The notes under the pieces: generated by a model
Seen by the model: only the letters and a program-made list of their open reading frames with translations
Databases searched by the model: none
What the model was told of the DNA's origin: nothing
NCBI RefSeq assembly: GCF_028583425.1
Contig: NC_072801.1
Location: 59,845,766 to 59,909,765, forward strand
DNA length: 64,000 bases
Source: Eublepharis macularius
Lineage: Eukaryota > Chordata > Lepidosauria > Squamata > Eublepharidae
Reading direction: 5' to 3'
Made by a program: the position numbers and the translations under genes
Part shown: positions 47,480-59,796 of the stretch, piece by piece
Position numbering within the stretch: the first letter of the stretch is position 1
How the letters are laid out: each line of letters begins with the position of its first letter

Positions 47480-47630
47480 GCAAAATAGGAAAGAGTCCAG
47501 TAGCACCTTTAACCAAGTTTATAGTAGCATGCTTGCATCTGAAGAAGAGAGCTGTGGCTCTTGAAAGCTTATGCTACAATAAAGTTGGTTAGTCTTAAAG
47601 GTGCTACTGGACTCTTTCCTATTTTGTTGC
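47480..47630. mobile_element. Palindromic MITE (AGAGTCCAGTAGCACCTTTAA family)
   Basis: The arm GCAAAATAGGAAAGAGTCCAG and its inverse CTGGACTCTTTCCTATTTTG enclose a shorter hairpin with 'gaagagagctgtggctcttgaaag'. A pattern I know from other reptile genomes. Confidence 0.75.
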
Positions 47631-47639
47631 TACATACTA

Positions 47640-48873
47640 ATGTGGCTAACTCCTCTGGATCTGTATACTTTTGGGTTGCGATTGGATTTTGCAGCTAAAC
47701 CAGTTTACACTTTGCATTGGATGGAATGCTGAACACTGGAACTCACGTAGAAATGTCATCAATTCCTTGAGTTGAGTCCTTCAAATAGCTCTAACTGCCA
47801 TTAATTGGCTGACAAGGACGTCAACAGTTAAGAGGGTGCTTTTGACTTTCAAACAAGCTACTCTCCCCTTAATATTGTTAAAAATGAAAACTTTTCTACT
47901 GTCCCATCAAATCACTCCCATTCGGGTGTTTTGTGATATGACTGTTCAGCTGCATATTCCCGCTAAGGACTGTGAACCTAAATTATATGACAACGTTTTA
48001 AACTGTGAAACTGAATCAACTTGCCTACTCAATGCTGATATTATGAATCTTTCAGCAGCAGTCACTGACTCACAGGAAGGGCATGAACATTTGAATATAT
48101 AACCCCACTCAGTGACAGACCACGCTTTATCGCTGTTCAGTACTAGTAAACATGATTTATTGGCCAGGTACCCTGAGGCATCACTCACCAGCAGGCTCAA
48201 ACTTTAGGAGATCCCCCCATCTCACTTCAGCACCACGGACTAACATCTCCATGCTGTGGACAGCCAAGTTGGGCCTCTACATGTCGCCCCACTGGGAAGA
48301 GCCCATCCAAAAATGCCCAGTTCGGTGACTTATTTTTGTTTTTAATACGATTGTCAATGAGAGTCATAAAAGGTTACATTTTACTGTGCTGTGCTCATCA
48401 CAGAATTTAACACTGTCATTTGTATATTGAGGGATTCCGAACTTTGAGCAAATGGATTTCAGAAAAGAAGGCTGAGATCTTAAGTTCTCCACTGTCAGTT
48501 TCAGCCAGTCTCTACCTCAGAGCACCCTGAGAATGTTAAGTGTTGAACAGTCATGTATCTTCTTCAGATTCTATGCCAAATCAAACCAGGTTGTAATTTT
48601 ATCACAAGTGTCTTTAGTAATACAGTTCCTATTTCCCTGCTAATCTGCATGTACTAATAGTAATTGCTGTATATTCCATGTACCCCATTGTTTTAAAAGC
48701 CATTCATTAGGGAACACAGCAGCAGCATATGAGTTTTTGGACCGGCTGCAAATAAACATTCTTCTTTCTTTACTTTTTCCCCATTTCTCTTCAAGGAGAA
48801 AAATAGTAGTTAAAAGAAAAAAAATGTTAGCTGAGTTCACAAATATTGCAAGAGGGTGACAAAAGCGTATCCA
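47640..48873 (+). repeat. psi-2 unit sequence shared with psi-1 unit
   Basis: From about 47995 it is collinear with 21511-22415 at visibly lower similarity than the tract that follows. 47640-47990 is not matched elsewhere. No gene. Confidence 0.6.
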
Positions 48874-49378
48874 TTTACTAAACATAGCCTGTGTGAACCA
48901 CAGTCCAGATGGCTTATAGTGTATTGTGTGCATTATCTTGTTTGTACTGTGTTGCTTTCAAATGAGCACGAAGGCATTTTTACAGAGGGAATAAAGTTAT
49001 AGAAAACTGAATTGGTCAGGTCGGCATTTCCACGTAAGGAACAGGGTTGTCATCTGTTGCTCCATTTGCTGTATATATTATCCTGTTTGTACTGCCTCGG
49101 TTTTAGAATTTTTCATAGCTAATTGCTGCATTGTTTATGGCATGGCATAAACTGTTTTCTTTACTCCATTGTTCATTTTAAATTTGTAATCTGATATTGT
49201 AAAATTGTTAAACTTCATTAAATGCTTCCTGTTGATGTTTGCTGTTGGATTCCTTTGACCAACAAGTGTGCATGCTGTTATCCCAAATCGCATCACTCAA
49301 TAAAGACGTGGTTCAAATAAAAGAAGTGCCATAAATATGCTTTTGATGTCTGACTTGCTTCCTTAAAACATGAGTTTT

Positions 49379-50877
49379 CATCAGGACCTACTGTCTGTAG
49401 TTGACCTGGGTTTGGTGCCCTCTCAGCTTCCTTTCCCTCACCTCCAAGATCTCTGCCTGCATTAGTTTGCTTCACAAAGCTGAAGTGGGTTCACAGTTCC
49501 CAGCTCCTTATTTGCAGTTCCTAGTTCCTTATTCGCAAAGCCAAACAAAAATATCAGAGGAAATTGAAAAGCTCTTCACCCCAAAATAAAGATTGTAGGA
49601 GCACATATCATACACCTCCATATTCAGCGGTGTCTGCCCTCTAAGGGAACCTATTCTAGGTCCTCCTTCAAAGTCCAGTTCTTGAGTTAACAGTCTCAAT
49701 GTAGGGTGCCCCCAGAATAAATCAATAAGCAGAAAGGGGGGTAGCTGCACCCCAAAATAATCTTTGGATTTCCCCAAATCACACAAACCAGTAACCCAGA
49801 GAATGTGCCCTACAAAAGGACATGTGCTGGTGCTGATCCAAACACTGGTTCTGGAGCTAAGACCTCCTATTTGGCCTTCCTCTCAAAAGCTCATGCTTGT
49901 ATTGGGAATTGCTGTGAATAAGGAACTGGGAATGGTAAAAGCCCTCTGCACCTCAAAACAATCTTTGGATAACCCCAAATCACACAGCCGGGAAGTCCTG
50001 AGAATGTCTCCTACAAGAGGACACGTGCTAGTGCTGATCCAAACAGTGTTTCTAGAGCTAAGACCTCCTATTTGGCCTGCATCCTAGAAGTGTGCACTCC
50101 TGGCACATATGCAATGACTTAACTTCTGAGAGTGATGTTAAAATCAGCCCCAAATGAACCAACGGAGCATTTGCATGGCCGGTGTGATGGCGTCAACCCC
50201 CGGAAGTGATGTTGTCACGCCCCCCTGGAGTGTACTCATTGTGCATCTTCTCAGGTTACCCGCTAGTGGTATGCAACCTCTGAGGGGCTTGCTACCTCCT
50301 GCCAATTACTGTTGGGTCGGCAAGCAACAAGGTAACACCCCAAAAGGTTTCCCACCACTGGTGGGCACCTGAGAACCCTAAATACAGGCTGCTGAAAGGC
50401 AGGCCAAAAAGGAGATCTTCGCTCAAGAACTAATGTTTGGATTGGTACCAGAAACATGTCCTCTTGTAGGGCATAGTCTCTGGACTGTCCTACTTGTTTT
50501 GTTACCCAAATAGTGGTTTCCTAATCAATTGAGGAATTTAGTTTTAAAAGATACAAGTGAGAGGTGGTAACTGGGATTCTCCACCTACGTTTACAGGGAT
50601 TATTCCCTTATAGAACTCTCAAATAAGCCAGGCAGATATCCAACCAGAAAGATTTTTTTCTTGAAGAGAAATAAAATGGTAAGTTTACAGAAATCACACT
50701 CAGCAAACATACAAGGCTAACTATGAAAATCAGGGAGGAAAAGGAGAGAAAGCAGTTTATGAAGAGCAATAATTACAGTCTTGATGACAGAGGTTCATGA
50801 AGACAGCAGCAAAACTACCAGCATTTCATGAAGAGAAGAAGCCCAAATGGATTTGTATGTGTGTGGTGGGTCCCAAG
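49379..50877 (+). repeat. Upstream flank of copy C
   Basis: Matches the copy B upstream flank without the two solo LTRs found there. Contains the repeated 'gatccaaacactggttctgg' modules. No exon. Confidence 0.7.
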
Positions 50878-51400
50878 TAGACATGGGCATGGAACAAAAC
50901 AAAAAAAAACACGAACCACGAACTACAGAACTGGATCAGTTACAAACCAGTTTGTGGTTCATGGTTTGTGGTGTTTAAATGCCCCTTTCTAGCCTTAACA
51001 GCAGCAGGGGAAGGGGCAATTAACAGTTTAAAGGGCCCTTTCCTGCCTTGCAAGCAGCAGGTCCCTTTAAACTATCAGCTGGCAGGTGGCAGGGGGGGAT
51101 CCCTGGTCCCAGCCCCAGCCCCACACTTACCTTGTCTTGCAGCGCAGTCATTCCTCTCCTCCCAGGAGGGGTGGGAAGGCCGTTTTTGGCCTCTTCTGTT
51201 GTCCTGGGGGCCTGCAGGGCCCTTAAAGGGGCAGTTTAAATGGCAATTTCCCTGGGGAAATGGCTATTTAAACTGCCCCTGTAAATACAACCCAACGAAC
51301 CAGCATGGAAAGGAGTTTCCATGAACCCTGGTTTGCGAACCCCGAACTGGCCTGGTTTGTGGGGTTTTTTGGGTCGTATTTAGGTTTGTGCCCATCTCTA
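50878..51400. mobile_element. Non-autonomous hAT-like element upstream of copy C
   Basis: Ends TAGACATGGGCATGG and TTTGTGCCCATCTCTA. A perfect 8-bp duplication GTCCCAAG lies at 50870-50877 and 51401-51408. The interior shares the AAACTATCAGCTGGCAGGTG module with the elements at 5747 and 56562. Absent from copy B's flank. Confidence 0.92.
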
Positions 51401-51899
51401 GTCCCAAGATGCACACACACACAGAGCACATGGCTGGGAGCCCAGTTACAGGGTAAAATGCTCCCTGGGGCAACCTGACATCTCTGCTCCAAAAACAATG
51501 GCTTAATGGCTGTCTCCAGAGGTGGACAATGGAGTTGGGAGAGGCTTCCTAAGGTGGACTATAGGAGTGAAAGGTGCTTGGTGACCCTTTGAGCACCAGA
51601 TGAAAAAAAGCTACCAGGCTTGCTAAATAGCTTGGGTGTCACTTGGTATGTTGTAGAAGTGGTTCCATGCATTGGGTGTTGCTTGATTTTCATAAATATT
51701 TAATTTATAGTAAAAGATCAGATGGTGTGTAACAATAAAAAATAATATGGAAGCTAGACTGAGTGGAAAGCCTTACACGGACATTTCCTTGTGTGTTTTC
51801 TGATCCATAGATGAAGACAGCCAATAAAAGATGGTTATCTCAAAAAGGTGTAAAGGCGTAGGGAGTAGGCAGCTGTGCCAGGAAAAGGCTATCAGCATT

Positions 51900-52060
51900 C
51901 CAATCAATCTGTGGAGAGATGAAGGACCACATCTCAAAGCATGCTGTGAAGCCCATGGGTGTGATCATTGGGAGAAACCACGTGTTAAGCTGTTGCTGCT
52001 CCTTAATAAAAGGCTCAGATGGCTTTTAGTCATTAAGAGAAACTGAGGCAAACAGCTAGC
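51900..52060 (+). promoter_or_regulatory. Putative promoter and 5'UTR of copy C
   Basis: CCAAT near 51900, E-box CACGTG at 51979-51984 and TATA-like TTAATAAAAGG at about 52003-52013, spaced as in copy B. Confidence 0.5.
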
Positions 52061-55000
52061 ATGGCAACTTGTCTGCGTTACCCGGGCAAGGTAGTGATTG
52101 TGACTGGTGGCACCGGTGGCATTGGCCTCGCCAGCGTGAGAGAATTTGGTGAGCATGGAGAGGACTGGGTCTGGATGGAGGAGTGGGCAATTTTGCCAGC
52201 AGGTGCTAGGGTCAAGCCAGCCACAAAGACAGGGAAGGCTTGCTCCCTAAATATCCAATCTGGAGGGGAGAGAAATTGGGAGGGAGGGAAATGTGCTATT
52301 TCTATCCTGAGAGGCACTTGTGTCTGTCCTGCAAGCACAAAAATGACTCATTGGAACCAGCAGCAGTGCCAGGGTTTTTGGCACCTGCAGCCAGCTGGTG
52401 GGCCGGGCGCCTGTGCGCGTGCACACAGACACATGCACTGGCCTGCATAATGTCACGTGTGATGTCATCATGGGTGCGCGTGCGCCGCCAGCCCGATCGC
52501 TGCAGTGGGCAGCTGGGACGGCACGCGGGCGGCTTCCGAGCTCTCCTGCTCGGTTGCCCTGTGCCGCCGCAGACTCCTGCCCGCAGCTGCTGCCAGACGC
52601 ATGTGCTGGTGGCGGTGGTGGCAGTGTGGGGTGGGAGGGCCAGGAGGCTGCAGCTCCGTGGCATGTGCTCCTGCCCACCAGGCCTCCTCGGGTGCCCCCT
52701 CCGGCACCCCGCGCTCCGAGGCCACTGCCTACCTGGCCTCAATGGGCGCGCCGCCCCAGATTGGAACCTTGTGGCATACGGCCTGTGGACTGGAGACTTG
52801 TTAGCCTTTGACATACTTGATGTAAAAGCTGTAATTTACTTTGGGTATATTCCAGAAGTGATTCCTTGCATTGAAAACAGGTTCCAAGAACTATGTCTTT
52901 CTGCTGTGGTTTAAAAAGTGGGAAGGGGAGGGAAGAGACTGGAGGTGGCATTGTTTCTGATTTAATAGCAGGAGAAGCTACACCTCCTGAATATCAACCT
53001 TGAGTAAAGCTCTTGAAGCCCAGCCTGTCAGAATGCAAGGTGATAATTGTACTTCTGGATCTATTGTCTGACACTTTGACTGTGAGCCTGTGGCTGGAGA
53101 ATCAGGTACCCATGTTTCAGGAGTAAGAGTGGCAGTTTTTTCTGGCTGGGTCTCAGTGTTGGGGTAGGCTTGACCTGTTGAATGCCTGCTTCTGAGGCTG
53201 CAACTAATTTTCCAAGGGGGTATGACAGTTGTGGTTTAAATAGGATTAGCAGATGTAAAAAGAGACCCAACCCCTAATATTTTAGACGGTGTAGAAGAGG
53301 TTTCCCCACCACCGAGGTTCCGTTGGAAGAGATCTGTTATCCTTATGCCCTCTTTGACGGTTCCTGAGTATATTTGGTTGGCCAATAAAGGAAAGAGGAT
53401 GAGACAAAAAGGAAGAAAAAGGAGGTAGGGGGAACCCCCACAAGCTTAACCCAAACAAGCAGGGGGGAAATATAGAGGGGTCAAGTTAAAACCTGAAATG
53501 TAAAATATTCCTAAAGAGTATTTATTATGAATGTGAACAAAATATAGGTAAAAAACAAGTTTAAAACATAAGGCCTGAATGACAGTCTACATGCATATGC
53601 TAAGAATTGCTAAAACGATTTCCATACACAGATGATACAGTTCAATGACCAACACAAGGACAGACCATAAGCGTTTTGGCCCTAAGGCCTTCCTTAGTGG
53701 TCAAACACACTCACACATTCAGAAACCAATACAGATGCTTTATCTAAAACTCCTTCTGAGGAGCAATCTCTGCGGGCTGGGGAAATTGACAAAGCCTCCT
53801 GATCTGTCTTTCAAAACTCAGCTTGCCGGCTAACATTGCAACTCCCTGCCCATCCTTGTGTAATTCATCTCTTGTAGTTTAGCTCTCATTCTTATAAACA
53901 AACAAATAAATCTAGTTCTGTACATTTCTCTGGGTCAGCCAAGCATCTGAGTTTTGTCTTGTGTTCCTTTCTCCCCTTCTCTTCAGTTCGCCAAGGTGCC
54001 AAGGTGGTCTTCTGTTCACAAGCATGTGGAGGTGAGTCAAGAGCCACTTTCCTCATCCCCCCGGAAAGGTTCCCTGTATTTGCTTTAAAAATGCCACCTC
54101 AACAGTGAAACCTCTTCAGGTTACAAAGTAAAACTAAATCAAATCAGAAAGGCACACCGAATTTATTTAAAAAACAATAAAAACCCTGCAAGGTCATCAC
54201 AAAAACATAAAACGAGGGTAGTTGCCTAACATGATTTATTTATTTTATGTATCCAATATTTATACTGCTTCTCTTCAGTTAACATCTCACTTAAGACTTC
54301 ACACTAGAAACTGACTATAGTAACAATATCCCAAGAACGACCTCTGGTTTAGAAGTCCAAGTAAAAAGAAATGTTTTGACCTGGTGAGGCTCAAGGCGAA
54401 AGGCATTCCACAGATCTGGTGGCCACCCATATCATCCCTGAAGGCACGGAGAGCAAGGCTTCAGGAGAGCATCTTAACAGGAGGGCTGGACAATATGGGA
54501 GGAGGTGACCCTTCAAGGACCCCATTTATGGCCTTGGAGGTAAAAACCAACACTCTGCATTTACTGTGGCCAGGAACAGATAGGCGGCTAGTGGAGAACT
54601 CTGGGCACAGGGGGGAGATGATCCCTGTATCCAGCCCCTTACTCTCTCATGCTTCTAACATATATATTAGATTAGCAAATATACAGAAAATATGAGGTTG
54701 AGGTTAGTAGATACAGGGAGGAGAGTGAGCTGGAATGATAAGGTCGGAGCCAAAGTGGGAACTCCCATCTTCTGCTTCAAGCACTACAAGAGAAGGAATA
54801 CCGGTAAAAAGTTCCGTTCATCAAGGAGAGTATAACAAACATACCAAGAGAAATATGCAGATGATGGAAGGTAGGAGTGCCAGACATTTTCTGCCATCTG
54901 GATACTCATCTGTCATCCCGTCGTTTCTCCTTGTTCAGTAGGCAACAGGAGACAGAATCTGTTCCCCCAAGGAGCTTCCACCTTTCCAAATAGACAGTAA

Positions 55001-58000
55001 GCAATCAAGCGGGGGGGGGGGGGGACAGGTATTCTCAACACATTTAGCAAATATGCTTGTGTGTATTTGGAGTTTTAGCACAGTTGGAAAACCAGATCCA
55101 GGGATAAATCAAAGGCTATGAAAAAAAGAAAAAGGATTGCAGATTTATTCCACTGGCAACTGTTCTGTTCTATCTCCTTGCAGCGGAAAGGGGACAAGCA
55201 ATTCAGAGGGAGCTGCAGGATTCTGGGTGCCCAGGCGAGGCGTTCTACCAAGTCTGTGATGTCACCAATGAGGCAGACATACAGGTAGGCTAAGATTGGG
55301 TACACAGTGGTGCTTCTTTGGGGGTTCTTCAGCATTTCCCAGAAATGTTTTTTCATGTCTGTACCAAAACCATTATCCTTATTCTAATTCTCAGTTGTCT
55401 GAATGGATTGGGAGTGGCAGTATTCTTCTGGGCCTTTCCTCTTGATTTATGCTCCTCTTTCATACATTCTCTGTCACCGGCTGAGTCCTACATCTCTCCT
55501 CTGCTGAAGGGCTTGCATGGGGTCCTACTTGATTCCTCCATCAACTTGGAACTTCTAGTCCTCACTGTCATACATTATCCTTCCCTTGACTGATGCAAGA
55601 GGTTTCTAGACTCTGACAATGGGCTGGGCACAGCAGTTGAGCACAAACATTGCCTCTATGACTGTGGACCCTGTCAGGTTGGAGGCAGGTCACACAGTTC
55701 AGAGTTCCTCGTCAACCAAATACCTGAGCACCCCCTTCCCAAAGCCGCAGCTTGCTTTGCCCCCCACCCTTCATATGCACCCTCTTCTTTAGTTGCTGGG
55801 TTACACCTCCCAACCTCTGCCCTCTGCCACCATTCACCTGGCTTATGGAGGGGGGAAACCGCAGGAAATAAGACCAGGAGCTCTGGAGCTCTTTCTTGTT
55901 GTGCAGGGAATTATGTCATTTCGGGTGCAACTTGGAAGAGCTCTGGAGCACTCGCATTATTTGTGCTCATACAAGGTTCCCCCTGAGTGCCTCCCCCAAC
56001 CCTCCCCCATCCCCAAGCTGGGCTCCAGGGTGGGGGGGAGGTGGATCTGGCAATCCTATTGGTCGCTCCTCATCTCCCTTCCTATTTGCTACCCATTCTT
56101 TGTTTCCCACGCTTCAAAGAAGTTTGGACAAGAGTAGTTCCAATTGTTTCTTGCACTGAATCACAGGACTATAAATACTGTTGTTATCCTTGCCCTGATT
56201 TCTCTTTATCCACTTTTCCTGCAGAGGCTCATTTTGGTAACTATAGAACGTTATGGATGCCTGGACTGCCTGGTGAACACTGCTGCAGATGGTGAGTGAT
56301 TTTCAAACTGTTGGGCTCAGGGAAGAATTTGGGATGGATGAATCTGGGAGCAAGTGTATTCCTTGACTATTCCAGTTCTTGGATTTCATTTATTCAAAGA
56401 GGAGGAGAAGAAGATTCTGCAGGGGGCAGCAAGCTATAGCTAGACTAGGTAATAAGGGTATGTCTTCTTTCTAAAGGGTTTGTTTCTTCTCTGCCTGCAG
56501 AATTATATTTTTAGGCAGAAAGCTTTAGCTCTTCTCTTTGTTACCACCATTTTGTTAATACTAGGGGTTTGCGCTTCGGGTTTCCGATTCAGGTAAAATA
56601 CCCAAATTAGACCCAATCTGTAAAGATTCAGGATTCCCAAATTGAAGCCAGCATGGTGGCCCCAGTTGGGAAATCCTGAATCAAAGATTCCCCAAAGCAT
56701 TTAGATTGCTTCGGGGCCTGAGTTTAAAGGGCCCTTTCCCTGCCGCTTGCAAGTGGCAGGTCCCTTTAAACTTCAGCTGGCAGGCTGCCCTTTCCCAACA
56801 CCCTCAACCCCCAGCCCCAGTTCCCCACCTCCACACCCCACTTACCTTGGCCCTGCTGCTGAGGTGGTGGAGGTGGTTGGCTGCCCAGCAGACGTGCTGG
56901 GGTGGCAGCAGCGGCAGTGGCTCTGGCCTTTCCCACCACCCTGCAGGTCCTTCTCGGTCTGTGGGCCCAGAGGAAGTGGTGCAACAGCAGCAGTGGTGGC
57001 AACTCCAGCCCTCCTCACCACCCTGTGGGGCTATGCAATGGCAGAGGAGGCAAAGAAGGCCCTTCCTGCCCCTCAAATGGCTGCCACAGTGGCCATTTGA
57101 GGGGCAGGAATGGCAGGAGGCAGCGGCTCCAGCCTTCCCTTCCACCGTGCGAGCCGCTGCGGGCCCAGAGAAGGAGGTACAGTGGTGGCGGCAGTGTTTC
57201 CGGCCCTCCTCACTGCCCTGCGCGGCCGTCTAGTGGTGGAGGAGGCAACAAAAGCCCTTCCTGCCCCTCAAATGGCCACCGTGTTGATCCAGAGGAGGTG
57301 GTGCGGTGGTGGCAGCAGGCCCTCCGTGCCACCCTGCAGGGCCACGCAGTGGCAGAGGTGGTGGTTCTAGCCCTCCCTACCACCCACCTGGTCACGGTGG
57401 GACGGGTTGGCTTGAACAGCTCTGGCATTCCCTGCCCGGCCAGTTAAGTGGGGTGTAGGGGATAGAGTGCTAAATGGGGGGTGAGGGGTGGGGGTGCGGG
57501 GAGAAAGCCTCCCCCAGAATCACTTTTGTATGCTCTGAATCTTTTCGGAGCATACCAAAGCGATCCAAATACCCAAATCCGAAGCAGCTTGCTGCTTCAG
57601 GTTTTGGGTATTCCTGAATTTTTTTCTCGCTTCGGGTAAACCTGAAGTGGGAAACCCAAATAGTTACTACCCTATCCAGTTTATTAATTTTCTATCCAGT
57701 CTATGAATGAAACTAATAAAGTTTTAATAAAGTATTTGTTCCTCTTCATTGGTTCAATGTCCTGGCCACTGCGTACACACTCTGCCAATACTAATAAAGT
57801 TTCAGGTAGCTGTGTACAGAGAAACTAAAGGAATCACAGTATCCTATTGTTTCTAACAATTTATATAAAGCTCTTGGAATTCCCTTCCCTGTGGCACAAT
57901 GTCTCCCACACTAACACTTTCTTTAAAAAAAATAGTATCTTCTTTTAAAGAATAATTAAGTTGTGAATGTCTTCCAACATGTAGTGAGGGCCATTAGTTC

Positions 58001-59747
58001 AATTGGAGGATTAGACTGCTTCATGGAGGATGGATCCATTAAAGCATGATGATGAAACAAAACCTCCATATTTCTTTTGTTAAAAGTATTACTTCCCAAA
58101 CAAACAAACAAACATGAAAACCATCAACATATTCTGGGACTGGGGATCTGTTCTCTTGCTCTTATTGGATCTTGCCTCGGAAAAACTCACTTCTCTTTTA
58201 TATCCACTTGATCCTTTTCCAAACAGGTGAAACTGGAACAATAGATGATGTGACTGCCGAAGACTTCCGCAACCACATGGAAATCAACGTTGTGAGCTGT
58301 TTGTTAACCTCAAAGGTGAGCGATTCTAATGTATAACCACTTTTCCTCTTCCCTGGGGCTTAACTGGGGGCATATATATAAAAAAGTGAAATAGAGAAAC
58401 CCCTGGAGTGGAATACGTATTAGTGGTGCAATGCTTTACCTGCCTTCAGTTCTCTGGTGCCCAAATCAGAATGACAGGAGTAGGGCCAAGACTGTACAAC
58501 TGAGGACTTGCTTTGTACCCTGAGCATTCACTCTCACCATCTCCAGCTGCAAGAATGTTCACTTGTTGTGCTGCAAAGGGTCTTTCCCAATCAGCACTTT
58601 TAAAGTAGGAGGATTAATGTTCTGACTCCAATATATGACATCTTTATAAGTTTCTCTTTTGAGATCAGGCATACTGTTTCTCCTCATATTTTGTGTACAG
58701 TACGCACTGCCCTACTTACGGGAAACAAGAGGAAACATCATCAACATTGGCAGTCTTCGTGCTGTCATCGGAGGGAAGAATGTTTTGTCCTATGCATCAA
58801 GCAAGGTAATCCGATTCCTGACCCAAGGATAGCAGATTGATTGATAGCAGGTTGATTGACAGATGAATGTTTTCACAGTATGGAAGTAGACACTCTCATG
58901 GGCTTTGAAAAGCTCCACCTGCTGGCTCTTGTAAATTAAATTGCTACGAAAGTCACCAGAGGAAGCCAGGTTCAGATTTTTCAAGTCAGTTGGCAATTCT
59001 CATACATGAGGCTAAATCCAGTCTGTAAACAGTCAAGGTTTTATGGAATGTACATTTGTCTTCTTTTCACTAACAGGCTGAGAAAAGCTCAATTAAACCT
59101 CAAAAGTGAAACCATCGTACATCTTTCACCCTTACCTGCAAACCTCAAGTTGGGTTGCCAACCATTTGAGAATAAAAATGACACGTCTCTTTTAACATAC
59201 ACTTAATAGGAATGTTATTTACATTACATTACATTCACAAAGTGATGTCATTTACATCCGTACTATGAAAAGTTTTGTCCAGATGGAACAGGCTTTTATG
59301 GGGGTCGTGATGACAGATGCTGAAAGTCAATGCTGACAGATGAGGAGGTCTGGCCCTATACCCTGGATCGTCTCCTCACTAGGTTGCCAACAGGCCTTGA
59401 GAAAAGCGCCCTGTCCCAAGGAAAGCTCAGTAGCCACTTGGATTGTAGACATTATCACAAAAACTTCTTATGCTCATCAGACTGTAGTCAAAGGCATAAA
59501 AGAAGACCAAGTCATTTCTGCTCAGTTGGCGACCTTATTTGTGCCTTTATCTTGCAGGGTGCTGTGATCGCAATGACCAAAGCCCTGGCCATAGACGAGA
59601 GCAAATACGGAGTGCGAGTCAACTGGTAAAAATAATTATCCATACAGGTTGCCCGTAGTGCACATTGTGATGTGTGGAGGAATATCAAGAAAGAAAGACA
59701 GGTCCTCCATATCCCAGTGCTAGAATCTTAAAATCCAGGTTTTTTGC

Positions 59748-59796
<49 letters not shown>

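Larger units (their letters stand above)
44460..49345 (+). pseudogene. psi-2: HSD17B14-like pseudogene (exons 2 and 9, 3'UTR tail)
   Basis: Exon 2 at 44877-44921 is 45 bp, in frame ([15 protein letters not shown]) with good splice sites. Exon 9 at 46823-47010 keeps its acceptor and reads MGHFGTPE and [15 protein letters not shown], then loses frame after a deletion near 46905, so the GGAEVGFG end is destroyed. Exons 1 and 3-8 are absent. The start of the 3'UTR follows to about 47150. About 2 kb of other DNA intervenes before the tail with AATAAA near 49302. Same orientation as the live genes and paired with psi-1. Confidence 0.85.

Noticed and set aside
52240-52914. 224-residue ORF on the + strand
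   Set aside because: It lies mostly inside the 402-bp GC-rich MITE, has no domain, and other long frames overlap it on both strands; base composition explains it.
56902-57447. 181-residue and other overlapping ORFs
   Set aside because: They fall in the low-complexity GC-rich interior of a hAT-like element with 8-bp flanks.
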